NCBI GenBank assembly: GCA_963691705.1
Contig: OY829540.1
Location: forward strand, 44,304,158-44,368,157
DNA: 64,000 nucleotides
From: Viola odorata
Lineage: Eukaryota > Streptophyta > Magnoliopsida > Malpighiales > Violaceae
Reading direction: 5' to 3'
The notes beneath the pieces are model-generated. The model did not search any database. It was not told where the DNA came from and was given only the letters and a program-made list of their open reading frames with translations. The position numbers were made by a program, and so were the translations under genes. Positions 34,459-45,569 of this stretch are shown in pieces. How positions within the stretch are numbered: position 1 is the first letter of the stretch; each line of letters begins with the position of its first letter.

Positions 34459-34665
34459 CTGAAGGACATGACGGTGGCGGCGAAGGAGACGACGGAGATG
34501 GAATTCAGGCTAGGGAGATGGGAGAGGACAAAATGAACATAGGCAATGATCATGATGAAGTAAGTGGTTTTGATTTCATTAGAATTGGGCCAAATAGTGT
34601 CATGGGCCTTCTTTAAAGATTTGCCACTAGTGAATCCCAACTCCAATTTCAACAATCAGCTACCT
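34459..34665 (-). pseudogene. Exon of a lysine/histidine transporter-like permease
   Basis: A minus-strand exon resembling the LHT branch of amino-acid/auxin permeases, which carry amino acids across the plasma membrane. Visible: GKSLKKAHDTIWPN, a membrane segment (TTYFIMIIAYVHFVL) and SHLPSLNSISVVSFAAT, all LHT-typical, ending at a GTACCT donor. Neighbouring exons are not found within several kb on either side. The coding stretch is too short for a transporter, so this is an isolated gene fragment next to the Tat element's 3' end. Confidence 0.66.
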
Positions 34666-35179
34666 ATCAAATCTCTTGCCCGGCGCCCTTTCATGCATCT
34701 GCACCATTTGTCATAATGTGTATAGAGTTATGATCCATAATAGCGTCAGCGCAACAACCCCTCGACCCCTGAAATTGACATCGACTAATTAGACGTAACA
34801 TTAATTTTTCTTGGTATTTTACTATCAGGTCTGTAGTAAATCGTCTATTTTATTTTTGTAAGTTTGGAGATTAAGAATTGCGACGTAAATAAAACTCTAT
34901 TTCTATTTCTATTTCGAAGTGAATAGTCTACATTGTGGTGCGAACTCATTTGATATTTTAATTATCAACCAAACATAAAAAATTAACATTCTCTTCAATC
35001 ACTGTCCCGAGTATTCAAAGACAAAGTTCAGTATATATATATATATGTGTGTTGTCACCGTTGACACTATGGTTCTGGGCCAGAATGGGCTTTTATGTTT
35101 TTGTCCTCTATTTGCTTGTTGGGCCACAGCTGGGCTTTCTAATGTCCTGAGTATTTTGTTAGTTGTATTATGGGTTTTT
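34666..35179. other. Intergenic, no feature seen
   Basis: AT-rich, with a (TA)n tract at about 35031-35045. No exon or RNA gene recognised. Confidence 0.55.
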
Positions 35180-35375
35180 GGTAACATCTTTTCTTTTTTT
35201 TATCAAGAAGAGAGACTCAATGCTTTATATTAGGAATTAAAAAAAAAAAACCATCTACTACACTAACAAGCGTGGGGGGCAAAAATTAACCACTGAGTTA
35301 GCAACACCATTCGCCATACAATTGGCTTCTCGGAAGAAATGGATCGCTCGAGATTTACTACTATCGATTCTTAAA
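35180..35375 (-). mobile_element. Possible LINE 3' end (RNase H-like tail)
   Basis: On the minus strand a short reading gives IHFFREANCMANGVANSV, resembling the end of the plant RVT_3 RNase H domain found in LINEs (HVxREANxxADxLA), followed by a stop and two poly-A-like tracts (T runs in minus reading, then TTGATAAAAAAAAG). No RT or endonuclease sequence is seen nearby. Only a 5'-truncated copy could be meant; the call rests on one short motif. Confidence 0.38.
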
Positions 35376-35379
35376 AAGA

Positions 35380-35961
35380 AATTAATACGACTAATCAAAC
35401 TCATATTTATTACCGAAAAGGAGAGATTAATCACTTACATTGTCAACTTGAATCTCCACCAACATAAAATTGCATCCTTTGATTAAAAGAAATTAAAATA
35501 AAATAAAAGAAAAGCCTCAAACTTGAACAGATAAGAAAATAAACAAAGTAGAAATTGTTTGGAAAGTCAGTAAAAAGAAAAGAAAATACAAAGAAATATC
35601 TAAATTTAATTTATTCCCACTTGGTCTTGAGCTGATGAGGGTGCTTGAAACAATTCAAAAGTGTGAATCAAGGTCCATCCATTTTCTTCGAGACAAATCT
35701 TTCCACCACCATGAAACAATTCAATATCTTCCCTCCTTCTCCTCCTCCTCTATTTTTATAAAAGTGTAATATCCGAGTAACAAACCAACGAGCTAATAAT
35801 TCAATAATACTTTTCATAAAATAAAAAAATAATCTCTGGTTGGAATTACTTTAACTACATTTTTACTTATGAAAAAAAAAAGAAAAAAAAGAAAAGAAAA
35901 CCAGGCAATGATGCATATGGGCCAAAAATTAAGCATTGAACTGCAAAAATTACAATTTGCA
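35380..35961. other. AT-rich intergenic, no feature seen
   Basis: A-rich stretch with many short AAAGAAA tracts. No gene is supported. Confidence 0.55.
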
Positions 35962-36035
35962 TGGCTTCGCCCAGGTTTGAACCGGAGACCTTTAGTGTGT
36001 TAGACTGACGTGATAACCAACTACACCACGAAACA
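35962..36035 (-). tRNA. tRNA-Val(AAC), possibly decayed
   Basis: On the minus strand, 74 bp match plant tRNA-Val: GTGGTGTAGTTGG (A box), anticodon loop with AAC in GTCTAACACAC, B box GGTTCAAACC, 3' end GCGAAGCCA. Differences from the plant consensus: first base T for G (breaks the 1-72 pair), CTAAAG for CTGAAG, and GTTCAAACCT for GTTCGAACCC. The cloverleaf is otherwise intact. A run of T lies downstream only at some distance, so transcription is uncertain. Confidence 0.62.
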
Positions 36036-36616
36036 ATTGAGGTTACACGCTTTCTGTTTTTATCTTTCAAAGCTGAGGAGTAAATTACTAAAACGTACTA
36101 AAATTATTTTGTTAGGACAATGCTAAACACGTCGAAGAAAAGAAGCGAACTGGACGTGCGAAGGACGTATCTTTCATGACCTTCCAAAATTACCCTTCTG
36201 CTTTTTTCCTTCACTACCAAACCGCCTCGCCTCTCCTTCTTGTCCGACCAGTGCCCTCGTCGCCGCTTCGCCTCTCCTTCTCTGACCAGAACCCTCGCCT
36301 CTCCTTCTTTCTTACCCAACATTTATATTCTGGTGATTTTGTAGCCGAAACAGGAAAATGTAACAAAAATCCATGATATCATTCAACCACTAATGAAATA
36401 TATAATACATAGAAACCGATGTTGTAATATATTACCCAACCTCAAGATCCATCTAACATGGATCGTAATTTATTCTACTGTGCCAACCAATAATGAATAA
36501 TAGCAATAAAATATAAAAATCCATCGGAAGAATGTAAAATAAATTACATCTCAGATCTGAAACCAAAAATCTAGTTCTGCAAAAGACCGGCGACGGACAA
36601 GAGGAAGGAGGAGAAG
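36036..36616. other. Intergenic, with a short CGCCTCTCCTTCT repeat
   Basis: Contains three loose copies of a GCCTCTCCTTCT motif (36228-36310), otherwise non-coding. Its last 60 bp look like a leader for the exon at 36617. Confidence 0.5.
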
Positions 36617-36716
36617 ATGACGGCTCCAGAAATACCAAAAGAGAAGGCAGCTCCGGCGTCAGGGCCGGGAGCCGGAGCCGGAGCCGGAGCAGGATGGGTT
36701 ACTCCTCTTCCAATTG
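36617..36716 (+). pseudogene. Possible first exon of an unidentified gene
   Basis: ATG frame of 33 codons ending at a good donor (ATTG then GTATGA). The peptide is Ala/Gly/Pro-rich (GPGAGAGAGAGW) and ends WVTPLPI. A purine-rich leader (GACAAGAGGAAGGAGGAGAAG, in parts) precedes it. I do not recognise the gene, and no downstream exon is seen before the Stowaway element. It fits the pattern of isolated 5' ends in this window but could be a chance frame. Confidence 0.35.
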
Positions 36717-37132
36717 GTATGAATTCCAACGCAACACAGAATTCTCGGTATTCTCATACAACTATACGGAAGGAAATTAACATATTTAACAAATCAATAC
36801 TACGTAGTATTGAAAATTTAAGGAACTGTCACTATATTAGCTTATAATCAATGATTAAAAGATTGAGAAAAAATCATTTAATGTCAAATGGGTGGAATTA
36901 AAAACATAAAAAAATGATTTTCCAAGTCGTGTGTTAAATTAGAGATTTTGTAAAAGACGGTTTTCCAATTATGCTTTTGGAAAATAAATAGGTTTGAACA
37001 CCATATTTTATTTTCTTATTTTTATTTTCTAATTTTCTACAGAACACAACCTAAGCTTTTTAGTTTCTATGTAATGTATTGATTTTTTTAAATTTAACTT
37101 TCTATGTTAGTTGGTCTCATTATGTAAACTGT

Positions 37133-37186
<54 letters not shown>

Positions 37187-37699
37187 TTACTTGGTTTTAG
37201 TTTTATTGAAAGAGAGAGGAAAAAATAATAAAATTAACCCCGTATTTATATACAATGTCCAAATCACACTATTAATTTGAATTTTAGGTTTGTCAATTTT
37301 ACCTGAACACACTCCAATTTTAAAATGATCTCTAAACCTGTTTGATTCTTAAAAAAAAGTTTTAAATTTTATGGCGTAAAAAATAAATTAATTTTAAAAT
37401 AACTATGAAAATATATAAGTGCCAAAATGCCACGCACTTATGCCTAACTTTTGGGACAACTTTAGGATTGATTGAATTGACACCAAACTTTTCTTATTTT
37501 TTTGTTTGTTATATTAAAAAATTATTTTATATTATAAAAGATATAAAAATCAGAAAAATAATTATTAAAATTATAAATTAGTAGATATAAGTATGTAATA
37601 TAAAAGTAGAAAATAGTGAAAAAAATTAATCATTAATAATTTATAAAATGGTAAAATAATTAATAAGTATTGCTAAACTTGTTTTTAATAAATGTATTA
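36717..37699. other. AT-rich non-coding stretch
   Basis: No exon or RNA gene recognised. It includes the AAT microsatellite listed separately. Confidence 0.6.
37131..37184 (+). repeat. (AAT)n microsatellite
   Basis: About 18 uninterrupted ATA/AAT triplets in an AT-rich intergenic region. Confidence 0.95.
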
Positions 37700-37947
37700 C
37701 TCCCTTCGGTACGTTCTATATGACGTTTTAACATTTATTTTTACCGTTTCGGAACGTATCTTAAGACGGCCGGAACAGTCACTATTTGAGACAATTTTGC
37801 CCCAATTTTTTTCTCGGAAGTACGTACGTTCAAAAAAAAAGTACGGAATTTTTTAGGGTCAAATAGTGCCTCATCCGGCCTCCTCGATATGCGTTTTCTA
37901 CTGAATATTGGGATGCGAGGAAGTCATATAATTCGTGCCAGGGGGAG
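37700..37947. mobile_element. Stowaway-like MITE (Tc1/mariner type)
   Basis: 248-bp element with ends CTCCCTTCGGTACG and CGTGCCAGGGGGAG, imperfect inverted repeats of the CTCCCTCCGT class, flanked by TA on both sides (37698-37699 and 37948-37949). Just inside, TATATGACG and GTCATATA repeat the symmetry. No coding capacity. It lies upstream of the MSH1 relic's leader. Confidence 0.68.
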
Positions 37948-38167
37948 TATAAAATATTGGGCAAATACTTTTTCTTACATGCCCCCACGAGTCCTCAGGT
38001 TGAAGTCCCTTCTGTTCTTGTGTTGTGTTGTGTGGCGGGAAGAGCTGAATCAATGAACAGACAAAACTTCTCTCAAATCCCAATAAAACCCTAGAAATCA
38101 AAACCAAAATTCTCTGAACAAAAAAGAATACTCATTGCACACTCTCCGGTTTCCACTAAACAAGAAC

Positions 38168-41100
38168 CAGGGACGGATCCAGGAATTAATTCCCGGGGGG
38201 GCGGGGGTTCGGGGGCAGCGCCCCCGAAATTTTTGTTTAGTATTTTAAAGAGAAAGCAAGCAAGCTGAACGAAAAATTGAACAAAAATTTAAATAAACTT
38301 AACAAAAAGATAAATAAGAAGACAATATAGAAAAAAATTAATTATACATTAGAATTCATACAATATACATACTTCTTACAATTGTTCTCTACGAGTTTTC
38401 ATTTTTTGAAATCCTTGTATGATTCTCTCATTCTTTACACTATCAAAAATATCTTTTTCAACAAAAGTAATCAAACAATCATTTAACATATCATCTCCCA
38501 TACGGTTCCGCAGTCGATTCTTCACAATGCTCATATAAGAAAAAGTCCTTTCCACTGTCGCAGTTGCAACCGGTAAAATCAAAGCTAGCTTCAAGAGTAA
38601 ATACACCAATGGATAGACAATATGCTTTCTTTTTTCAACTAACTTTTCGGAAAGATCATTAATCCCTTTCAAATTTGAAAATCCAACATCCGACCGCATA
38701 TCCAAAATATAATTCTCAAGTTGATTATCAAGAGCAAGAACATCAATTGTAGAAAACTCATTAGGATAAAATTGAGTCAATTGAAGCAATTTCTCCTTAT
38801 TGAAAGCAACAAAGGAGTCTCTTGGATTTAAGCATCCCACACAAATGAGTAATTCAGTATTCCTCTCATCAAATCGATTATTGAGCTCATGAAGTTGCAT
38901 ATCAATGACTTGATAAAATAAATCAACTTGATAATGATGTAGATTGGAAATTTGCTCACCTTTCCGCCTTGGTCTACCTTGGGTAACAAACATATCACTC
39001 ATAGTTGGAAGATTTATATTATGTTTGCCACAAAATTCAGATACTTCATTAAGTAATAACATCCAACCTTCATCCCTCATTGACTGCAGTCTCAACTTGG
39101 ATACTTTGAGTAAAGCTAAAGCATTTACTATGTCTTGATCTTGTCTTTGAAGTGCTTGAGAGAATTCATTAGTAATTCCAAATATATTCTTCATCAAATG
39201 CAAACAAAATATAAAGTCAAAACATTGTACCGTATTCAATAATGCACATGCTTCTCCTCTTTGATCTGCGCTCAAGCCATCTTCCTCTATCATTTCAAGC
39301 ACATCAATTACTGAAGAGAATAAATCGATTAAGCTGAGCATTGTACCATAATGTGAACCCCATCGAGTATCTCCTGCTCTTTTAATGGTCTTCTCTTGAT
39401 TCAAACCTTTTCCACTACATATTTCACCATTTTGTAATCCTTCGACCACATGATCCTTTTGCTTCTCCCGAAGGGCATCTTGCCTTTTGCATGAAGCTCC
39501 AACCACATTGCACACATTAGCAACCATACTAAAAAAAGAATTAATTGCAGCTTGTTTTTTTGCAACAACAACAAGTGCAAGTTGAAGTTGGTGTGCAAAA
39601 CAATGAACATAAAATGCACATGAATTCTCCTTCAATATCAAACTTTTAAGACCATTGAATTCTCCTTGCATGTTGCTCGCTCCATCATAACCTTGCCCAC
39701 GTACCTTTGACAAGCTCAAGTTATGTTTGGCAAATAAAAACTCCAAGGCTTTCTTGAGAGAGCAAGCACGTGTGTCAGTAACATGAACAAGACTAAGAAA
39801 ACGTTCAATAATTTGTCCCTTCTTATTCACATACCGCAAAACAACACCCATTTGCTCTTTAATTGATATGTCACGACATTCATCAATTAAAATAGGTAAA
39901 AAATCATCTCCAATATCCTCAAGAATAATATTAGTAGTCTCACTAGATGCAATACTAATAATTTCTTTTTGGATACTCGGTGCTACCAACTTAAGATTTC
40001 CACGAGCATGACTCAAAACATTTCTAATGGTCTCATTGCGGTCTGCAAGGAATTGTAAAAGCTCAAGAAAGTTTCCTTTATTAATTGAATCTTCAGACTC
40101 ATCATCACCACGAAAAGCTAGTCCCTGACGAAGTAGAAACCGAATACAATCAACTACTGCAGTCAACTGAATTCGATAATCTTGTTTTATTTGACTAGAT
40201 TGTTGAGAAAGAGCCACTTCAATATGCTGCTCTTGATTCATCAATGCTTCACATTTTCTCCAAGCATTATTATGACTACTATTAACACCACCAACATGTT
40301 TATGTAATCGTTCTTTCATGTCTTTCCAATTGTCAAAACCAGTAGAAATAAAAGCACCACTCCCTCCTGGCTTGGAACCCATCAAATAACAACATAAACA
40401 AAAAACTGCATCTTTGGACGAACTATACTCCAACCAATTACTAAATTCATCATACCATTTAGAATTAAAACGTCGTTGAATACTTCCAATTAATGTTTTA
40501 GGAAACTCTATGTCTCGTGGTTGACAAGGACCTTTCAACATATAAGCTCTACGAATTTGATCCCGATCATTAGGATGGTATGCTAAAATTTGTGGTCGCA
40601 TACCTGGATCAGCAGGAAGATTTTTCAAATCAACTTCTAAAAATCTCTTCGACTTCTTCGCAAGTCGTTCTTCACTTTCATTTAGACCAACATTTGATGA
40701 TATTGATGGTGCTTGAGTAGATGGTTTAATCAAATATTTATCCATATCTACAAAAAAAAAAATTAATACAATTAGCATATTAACATTAGGGATTAACATC
40801 AAGAAATTGAAGTTGATTTCATTATGCCTCACAGCATTAACAATTCAGAATGAAAATGGCATGCGGTCTAACATCACCAAAAATAGCAAAAGAAATCGAA
40901 TTAAAAGAAAATATCCTGTGAAGAAAGCAAAGAATATAGTACTAATTATTCTAAAAATTCGGAGCAAAAAGGTTGAGTTAGCCAAAGTCAACCGTAAGGG
41001 AGAGTCCAGCATCATTTTAAAAACAAGAAGAAATGAAAGGAACAAGCTCGAATGCAATCATCCAAAATTAATAGGAAATGAGGATCGGTGTACCAGGCGG

Positions 41101-41560
41101 CCAAGAACAAAAAAATGCCCACAAAACCCAGACCAACAAATTAGAATCAGCTGTAGACAACACAACCAAGACACAAACACAACAGCTGCCAGAAAACAGC
41201 TAGAGAAATGAAAGAAAACAGGAAAACGATCCAGTCAAGAATTGTCAAACCCGCTACCCGTTCAGCTTCATTTTAATTTCTTTTGTTTATAAAGTAAATA
41301 TTAAGCATATTAATTAAATTATGTCTAATTATTAAACAGTTCAAGAGAGGAGAAGTTACCTTTGAGGTGCCGGGTGCGGCGTTGGATGAAGAAAATGGGG
41401 TGTTGCGGCAGTGGATGAGGAGATGGGAAAGATTGGGTTAGGGATTGGGTGAAAACGGATGTGAAATGGTAAAGGATTAAGGACTTGGGCTTCAGCCTAA
41501 TTTAATTTTTTTTTAGTATTTTAACGGGGTGGGCCCCTCTATTGAATAGATCCGTGCCTG
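38168..41560 (-). mobile_element. Complete hAT transposon with intact transposase
   Basis: 3393-bp element with terminal repeats CAGGGACGGATCCA (38168) and, inverted, CAGGCACGGATCTA (41560). A perfect 8-bp target duplication ACAAGAAC flanks it (38160-38167 and 41561-41568). Its one gene, on the minus strand, has an uninterrupted transposase. A leader exon (about 41560-41361) appears joined by an intron ending in TTTTGTAG just before the ATG. A subterminal G/C-rich palindromic block (GGGGGCAGCGCCCCC) lies at 38210-38226. The element sits in the 5' leader of a truncated MSH1 gene, 18 bp from its ATG. Two shorter relatives lie at 25466 and 46500. Confidence 0.94.
38376..40745 (-). CDS. hAT transposase (TTF-type zinc finger, hAT dimerisation)
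   Basis: A 789-codon frame from ATG 40745 without stop or frameshift. I prefer this ATG (MDKYLIKPS, usual for the family) to earlier in-frame codons because a polypyrimidine tract and TAG acceptor lie just upstream. Domains: TTF-type zinc finger (about residues 85-170; FCLCCYLMGS, GFDNWKDMKERL, HKHVGG); RNase H-like catalytic core with DECRDISIKEQM, GQGYDGASNM, YVHCFAHQLQLAL and AGDTRWGSHYG; C-terminal hAT dimerisation region with ATVERTFSYMSIVKNRLRNR near residue 735. It resembles zinc finger MYM-type 1-like transposases. All expected blocks are present at normal length, so it may be functional. It would bind the element ends and catalyse cut-and-paste transposition in the nucleus. Confidence 0.92.
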   Translation of the reverse strand: MDKYLIKPSTQAPSISSNVGLNESEERLAKKSKRFLEVDLKNLPADPGMRPQILAYHPNDRDQIRRAYMLKGPCQPRDIEFPKTLIGSIQRRFNSKWYDEFSNWLEYSSSKDAVFCLCCYLMGSKPGGSGAFISTGFDNWKDMKERLHKHVGGVNSSHNNAWRKCEALMNQEQHIEVALSQQSSQIKQDYRIQLTAVVDCIRFLLRQGLAFRGDDESEDSINKGNFLELLQFLADRNETIRNVLSHARGNLKLVAPSIQKEIISIASSETTNIILEDIGDDFLPILIDECRDISIKEQMGVVLRYVNKKGQIIERFLSLVHVTDTRACSLKKALEFLFAKHNLSLSKVRGQGYDGASNMQGEFNGLKSLILKENSCAFYVHCFAHQLQLALVVVAKKQAAINSFFSMVANVCNVVGASCKRQDALREKQKDHVVEGLQNGEICSGKGLNQEKTIKRAGDTRWGSHYGTMLSLIDLFSSVIDVLEMIEEDGLSADQRGEACALLNTVQCFDFIFCLHLMKNIFGITNEFSQALQRQDQDIVNALALLKVSKLRLQSMRDEGWMLLLNEVSEFCGKHNINLPTMSDMFVTQGRPRRKGEQISNLHHYQVDLFYQVIDMQLHELNNRFDERNTELLICVGCLNPRDSFVAFNKEKLLQLTQFYPNEFSTIDVLALDNQLENYILDMRSDVGFSNLKGINDLSEKLVEKRKHIVYPLVYLLLKLALILPVATATVERTFSYMSIVKNRLRNRMGDDMLNDCLITFVEKDIFDSVKNERIIQGFQKMKTRREQL

Positions 41561-41585
41561 ACAAGAACACCATAATCTTCAAACC

Positions 41586-44500
41586 ATGTACTGGTTAGCA
41601 ACTCGAACTGCCGTCTTTTCACTCTCCAAGCTTCGTTCTCTTGCGTTCCTCCGCTACTCGCCGGCGTTCAAGTTCAGTTCATTGACTCCTTCCTCACCGT
41701 CACGGTATGTTGTCACTCCGTTTCTCTTTCTGCATTCACACGGCCCGAGGCGCTTCAGTTTCTTTTTGTATTTCGTCTGGTGTTAAGAGTTTGATGCTTT
41801 GACTATGTGTATTGATATCAGGTTTAGACATGTGGAACGGGTTTATTGCTTTAAGAGTAGGAAATCTTCAAAGGGGGCTGCCGTGCATAGAGGTGCTAAG
41901 AAAATGAAAGCGTTAGATAATGTGTTGGACGACAAAGATCTTTCTCACCTAGTGTGGTGGAAGGAGGTAATTTGTTTGTGAAAGTATTTAAATGCATCAT
42001 ACTTTTCTTTTTTGTGTCTGGAGGATTGCTGTGGATGGCATTCTAGAGGTTGGAGCAGTGCAGGAAGCCTTCTACCTTGCAGCTGATCAAACGGCTTGTG
42101 TATTCAAACTTGTTGGGATTGGACGTCAACTTGGGAAATGGGACGTAAGTGCAGACTATTTGTGTTCCTTTGAATTTGCTAGATGTGAAATGGATTTTTT
42201 TTTGGGTACTACAGCCTCAACTGGGTACTATACTGCTTAATATCTGAACAAGCATTGGGACTAAACCGTTTGAATTTTGTCTAATATTGTGTGAAAGATG
42301 GAAATCTCAACTGGGAGATGTTGCAATTTAAGTCAAAATTTCCACGAGAGGTTTTGCTTTGCAGAGTATGTCACTCGTGATATTGTTGTTGCTTGTTGTC
42401 TCACTGTTAATTATCTTTTTGTTTTCCGTCATCTGTTCAATTATATCAGCCGACAATGGACAAACTTGTTTCCATATTTACAGGTTGGATATTTTTATGA
42501 ACCCATTGGAATAGATGCTTGTATTTTGGTTGAATATGCTGGTTTGAATCCTTTTGGTGGGCTACGTTCTGATGCCATTCCTAAAGCTGGCTGCCCTGTT
42601 GTGGTATTGTATTTACCCAACTCAATTTTTGTACCTTAATTCTAGTTGTGAAATATAAGTTTGTACACCTTTGTTTTATTCCTCTTGTTGGTCAAATACT
42701 TCGCTTACCCTTGTTAAATTCTCCTTGTGCAGAATCTTCGACAAACTTTAGATGACTTAACACGCAATGGGTATTCAGTGGTAAGTATAGCAATTATCTA
42801 TATGCCCCCACCTCCTAACAACCAAGTCTGAATTCGGAAATCCTTCTCTGTTATATTTCCATCTCATGGCATGTGGACTAAACTCGAGTCCTTTATTATA
42901 TATGAAGTCAAAGGTGCTAAAAGGCTAAGGCTGCGCTGTTTCTTGATTTTTAGTTTAGAACAAAGTATTAAGTGTTTCATCCATGTACACTGTAGTTTGT
43001 TAGTTCCCTGAATGCTATGCATTCACTATGTAAACTTGCTTTATACCTTGTTCCATTTGTCCTTTTAGTTGAGCACATTTTACAGTTATTATTGCATTAA
43101 CAAAATGGTTCTTCATCCTCTCATGTCCCCTTTTTTCGCCCGTTTATATTAAAAACATTCACCGTGTGATTAGTTTTGAAATGACTGTGTTATGGTCTTC
43201 ACAGTGCATAGTGGAGGAAGTTCAGGGTCAAACACAAGCTCGTACACGGAAAGATCGTTTCATATCTGGGTAATCATCTATGGATAACAATTTTATAAAT
43301 TACTGGTTATATCATTGGTTTTGATACTCTGTTGGTTGTGATGTTTTACATGCTAAAGCAAACGATTGAAAAACAATTTAATCATTGTATGGATGCGTTG
43401 AAAAAGTGGTGTACTGTATTCTGAAGATTTTCACAGAGCCATAAGGAAAATACTTATTCTCATAACTTTTATGTGTATCGTACTGGTGCTTCTACTTTTC
43501 CCCCCTAAATGAACAAAATTCTTGATGCATCTAGTGGTAATGCCAGTGAGTGTTTATTAGTATACTCATTGAAAGGCATCAGTAGCAGTTCAATCCTTTG
43601 GTTTGTACCGCTTGTCAATTTGAATAAGGTTGGTAATTTGAGTTCTGGCTGTTGTGCTGGAACAAAAAAAATTCTTTCTTCATCTGACTTTGAAAGTAGA
43701 TTGCAACAATGAATATGAAACTTTGACCATTGGTAACCTCGTAACTTTAGCCACATAGAAATTAAAGATTGCCTGTGCTTCAAGTTTTCATCATATGCTT
43801 GTTTAGTTTTTTATCTACAGTGTTTGGTAATCATGTCTTGTTTTCTTTTAAGCATACAGGCATGCACATACAGGTAACCCATACGTATTTGGACTAGTGG
43901 GGAATGATCATGATCTTGAGTTTCCAGAACCAATGCCAGTAGTTGGTATGAATAATTTTGTCATGGCGTCAACTACTTATATTGGTTTAATGTCAGTGTA
44001 TTTCTTGTTTTCTTAGTTGTAAAGTTTGTGTGGCTTTTATAGGCATATCTCGTTCAGAAGGGGTTATTGCATAACGTCAGTTTTGGAGACTATGAAAACA
44101 TATTCTTCAGAAGATAGTCTGGCTGAGGAGACCTTGGTTACCAAGCTCTGCACTTGCCGTTATCATCATTTATTTCTTCATACATCCTTGAGGGAGAATT
44201 CCTCAGGTTTGTGCTTGTTTTTTTCTTCTGGCACTGTTACTTGATTCTTAAAATGTCAACCCTTTTCTTCCTATTATCCCTTTAATTCTATTTCTCAGTA
44301 TACCAGACTTCTCTGCAGGAACTTGTCGCTGGGGAGAGTTTGGTGAGGGTGGCTTATTGTGGGGAGAATGCAGTGCCAGGCATTTTGAATGGTTTGAAGG
44401 CAATCCTGTCACTGACCGTCTGTTTAAGGTTTGATAGTATTATTTTAGCACCACGGGTTCTATGGTTTAGTTCCCTTTAAAAGGTAATATAATTTCAGAA

Positions 44501-44621
44501 TCTTAACACTTTCAGGTCAGGGAACTTTATGGTCTTGATGAGAATACTGCATTCAGAAATGTGACCGTGTCCTCAGAGAATAGACCCTGCCCTTTGCACC
44601 TTGGAACAGCTACTCAAATTG
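41586..44621 (+). pseudogene. MSH1: MSH1 5' fragment (organellar MutS homologue)
   Basis: MSH1 suppresses illegitimate recombination and mutation in plant mitochondria and plastids. Eleven exons are readable: 41586-41704, 41822-41966, 42047-42144, about 42290-42365, 42484-42603, 42733-42780, 43205-43269, 43860-43945, 44043-44206, 44319-44428, 44516-44621. They give a Ser/Arg-rich transit peptide, then LDDKDLSHLVWWKE, CRKPSTLQLIKRL, the MutS-I block IDACILVEYAGLNPFGG, and ENRPCPLHLGTATQI. Lesions: a 1-bp deletion shifts frame in exon 9 near 44060, and the exon 4 acceptor is not canonical. Everything beyond (MutS core, ATPase, GIY-YIG nuclease) is missing; an F-box relic starts about 45 bp later. 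A hAT element interrupts the leader. Confidence 0.92.
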
Positions 44622-44667
44622 GTGGGTGTAACTTCAAGTAGCAAATTCTCAGTCCCACACGATTGTA

Positions 44668-45548
44668 CTAGATAGTGTTGGCCTGTTGGGTATAGTACAA
44701 GTCGCTTGACAAACTAGTTTGTATCGTAGGCCTTGAAGGTTCAATAACCTTGTATTTTACCGGACATGGCTTACTCAAATCCCACACCTCAACGGAGTCC
44801 TCATATGCTAACGCGTAGAGGAAATTGTTGTGGCATATGATATCAGAGTATCGCTTGAATTGACCGTCAAGCTTGTGCCATCTACTGTCTCCAATCTTGC
44901 AAAAGAAAAGCTCCGTCGACCAAGTTCCGGAACACATAATTATAGCCGCACCACCATCTCAAGGATTGGCAGAGGAAAGGACAGGTTTGATGTCAGGCCA
45001 TTCGATATGAGGATTCAATGTCAGAAATAATGGAAGTTTGATTTGAGCTAGAGAGGAGGGATGAAGTATCGATGCTTGATCTTTCTCCAAAACCACAAGC
45101 CATCCCTGAGAAGAGCCGATGCACTTACCAATATTCATGTTCTTGAGGTTGTAAGAATTGCGGTCACCAAGACAGAAGAAATTAGTACAAGGACTGAAGC
45201 TGCAGCATCGTGCAGCTTCTTCTTCTTCATCAGATTCATCAGATTGTGGAAGTAAAAGCCACGGAACCGGAACTAACTCTAATCCAACGATCCACCAAGA
45301 ACAAACTGATTTCGAACGTGCGATGTCGACGAAACCTTTGATTGGACGAGTTGAAAAATTCCAGGTAAAATTTCTCCCCAACTATGGCTTTCATCATCAG
45401 ACTTTCGTTGATCATCATCTACCTTTCTTCGTTTCTTTGTAGCAGTCGACTTCCGTTGATCATCATCTACCTTCTTTCGTTTGTTACTGTATGCCTTGTT
45501 AAAGAAGCAATGCAGGTTTTTGGTAGAAGTCGGACCAACGGCCATCAA
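44668..45548 (-). pseudogene. F-box / DUF295 (KIB-type) gene, broken
   Basis: Minus-strand relic of a plant F-box protein, the substrate-choosing subunit of SCF ubiquitin ligases. The N-terminal part (45548-45330) has a basic repeat and an F-box opening (WGEILPGIFQLVQSKV). A 1-bp loss near 45330 moves the frame to 45381-44959, which gives VDIARSKSVCSWW, FCLGDRNSYNL and ASILHPSSLAQIKLPL. TGA at 44959 breaks it, then the same frame gives FFCKIGDSRWHKLDG and SVEVWDLSKPCPVKY, DUF295-like propeller sequence. The C-terminus is short. Both breaks rule out a complete protein. Confidence 0.68.
45403..45482 (-). repeat. Tandem 39-bp repeat in the F-box relic
   Basis: Two copies of a unit encoding KKVDDDQRKS or RKVDDDQRKS in the minus-strand frame, with CGTTGATCATCATCTACC in plus reading. 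Confidence 0.85.
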
Positions 45549-45569
45549 CTTATATACGCGGATCTGTCC

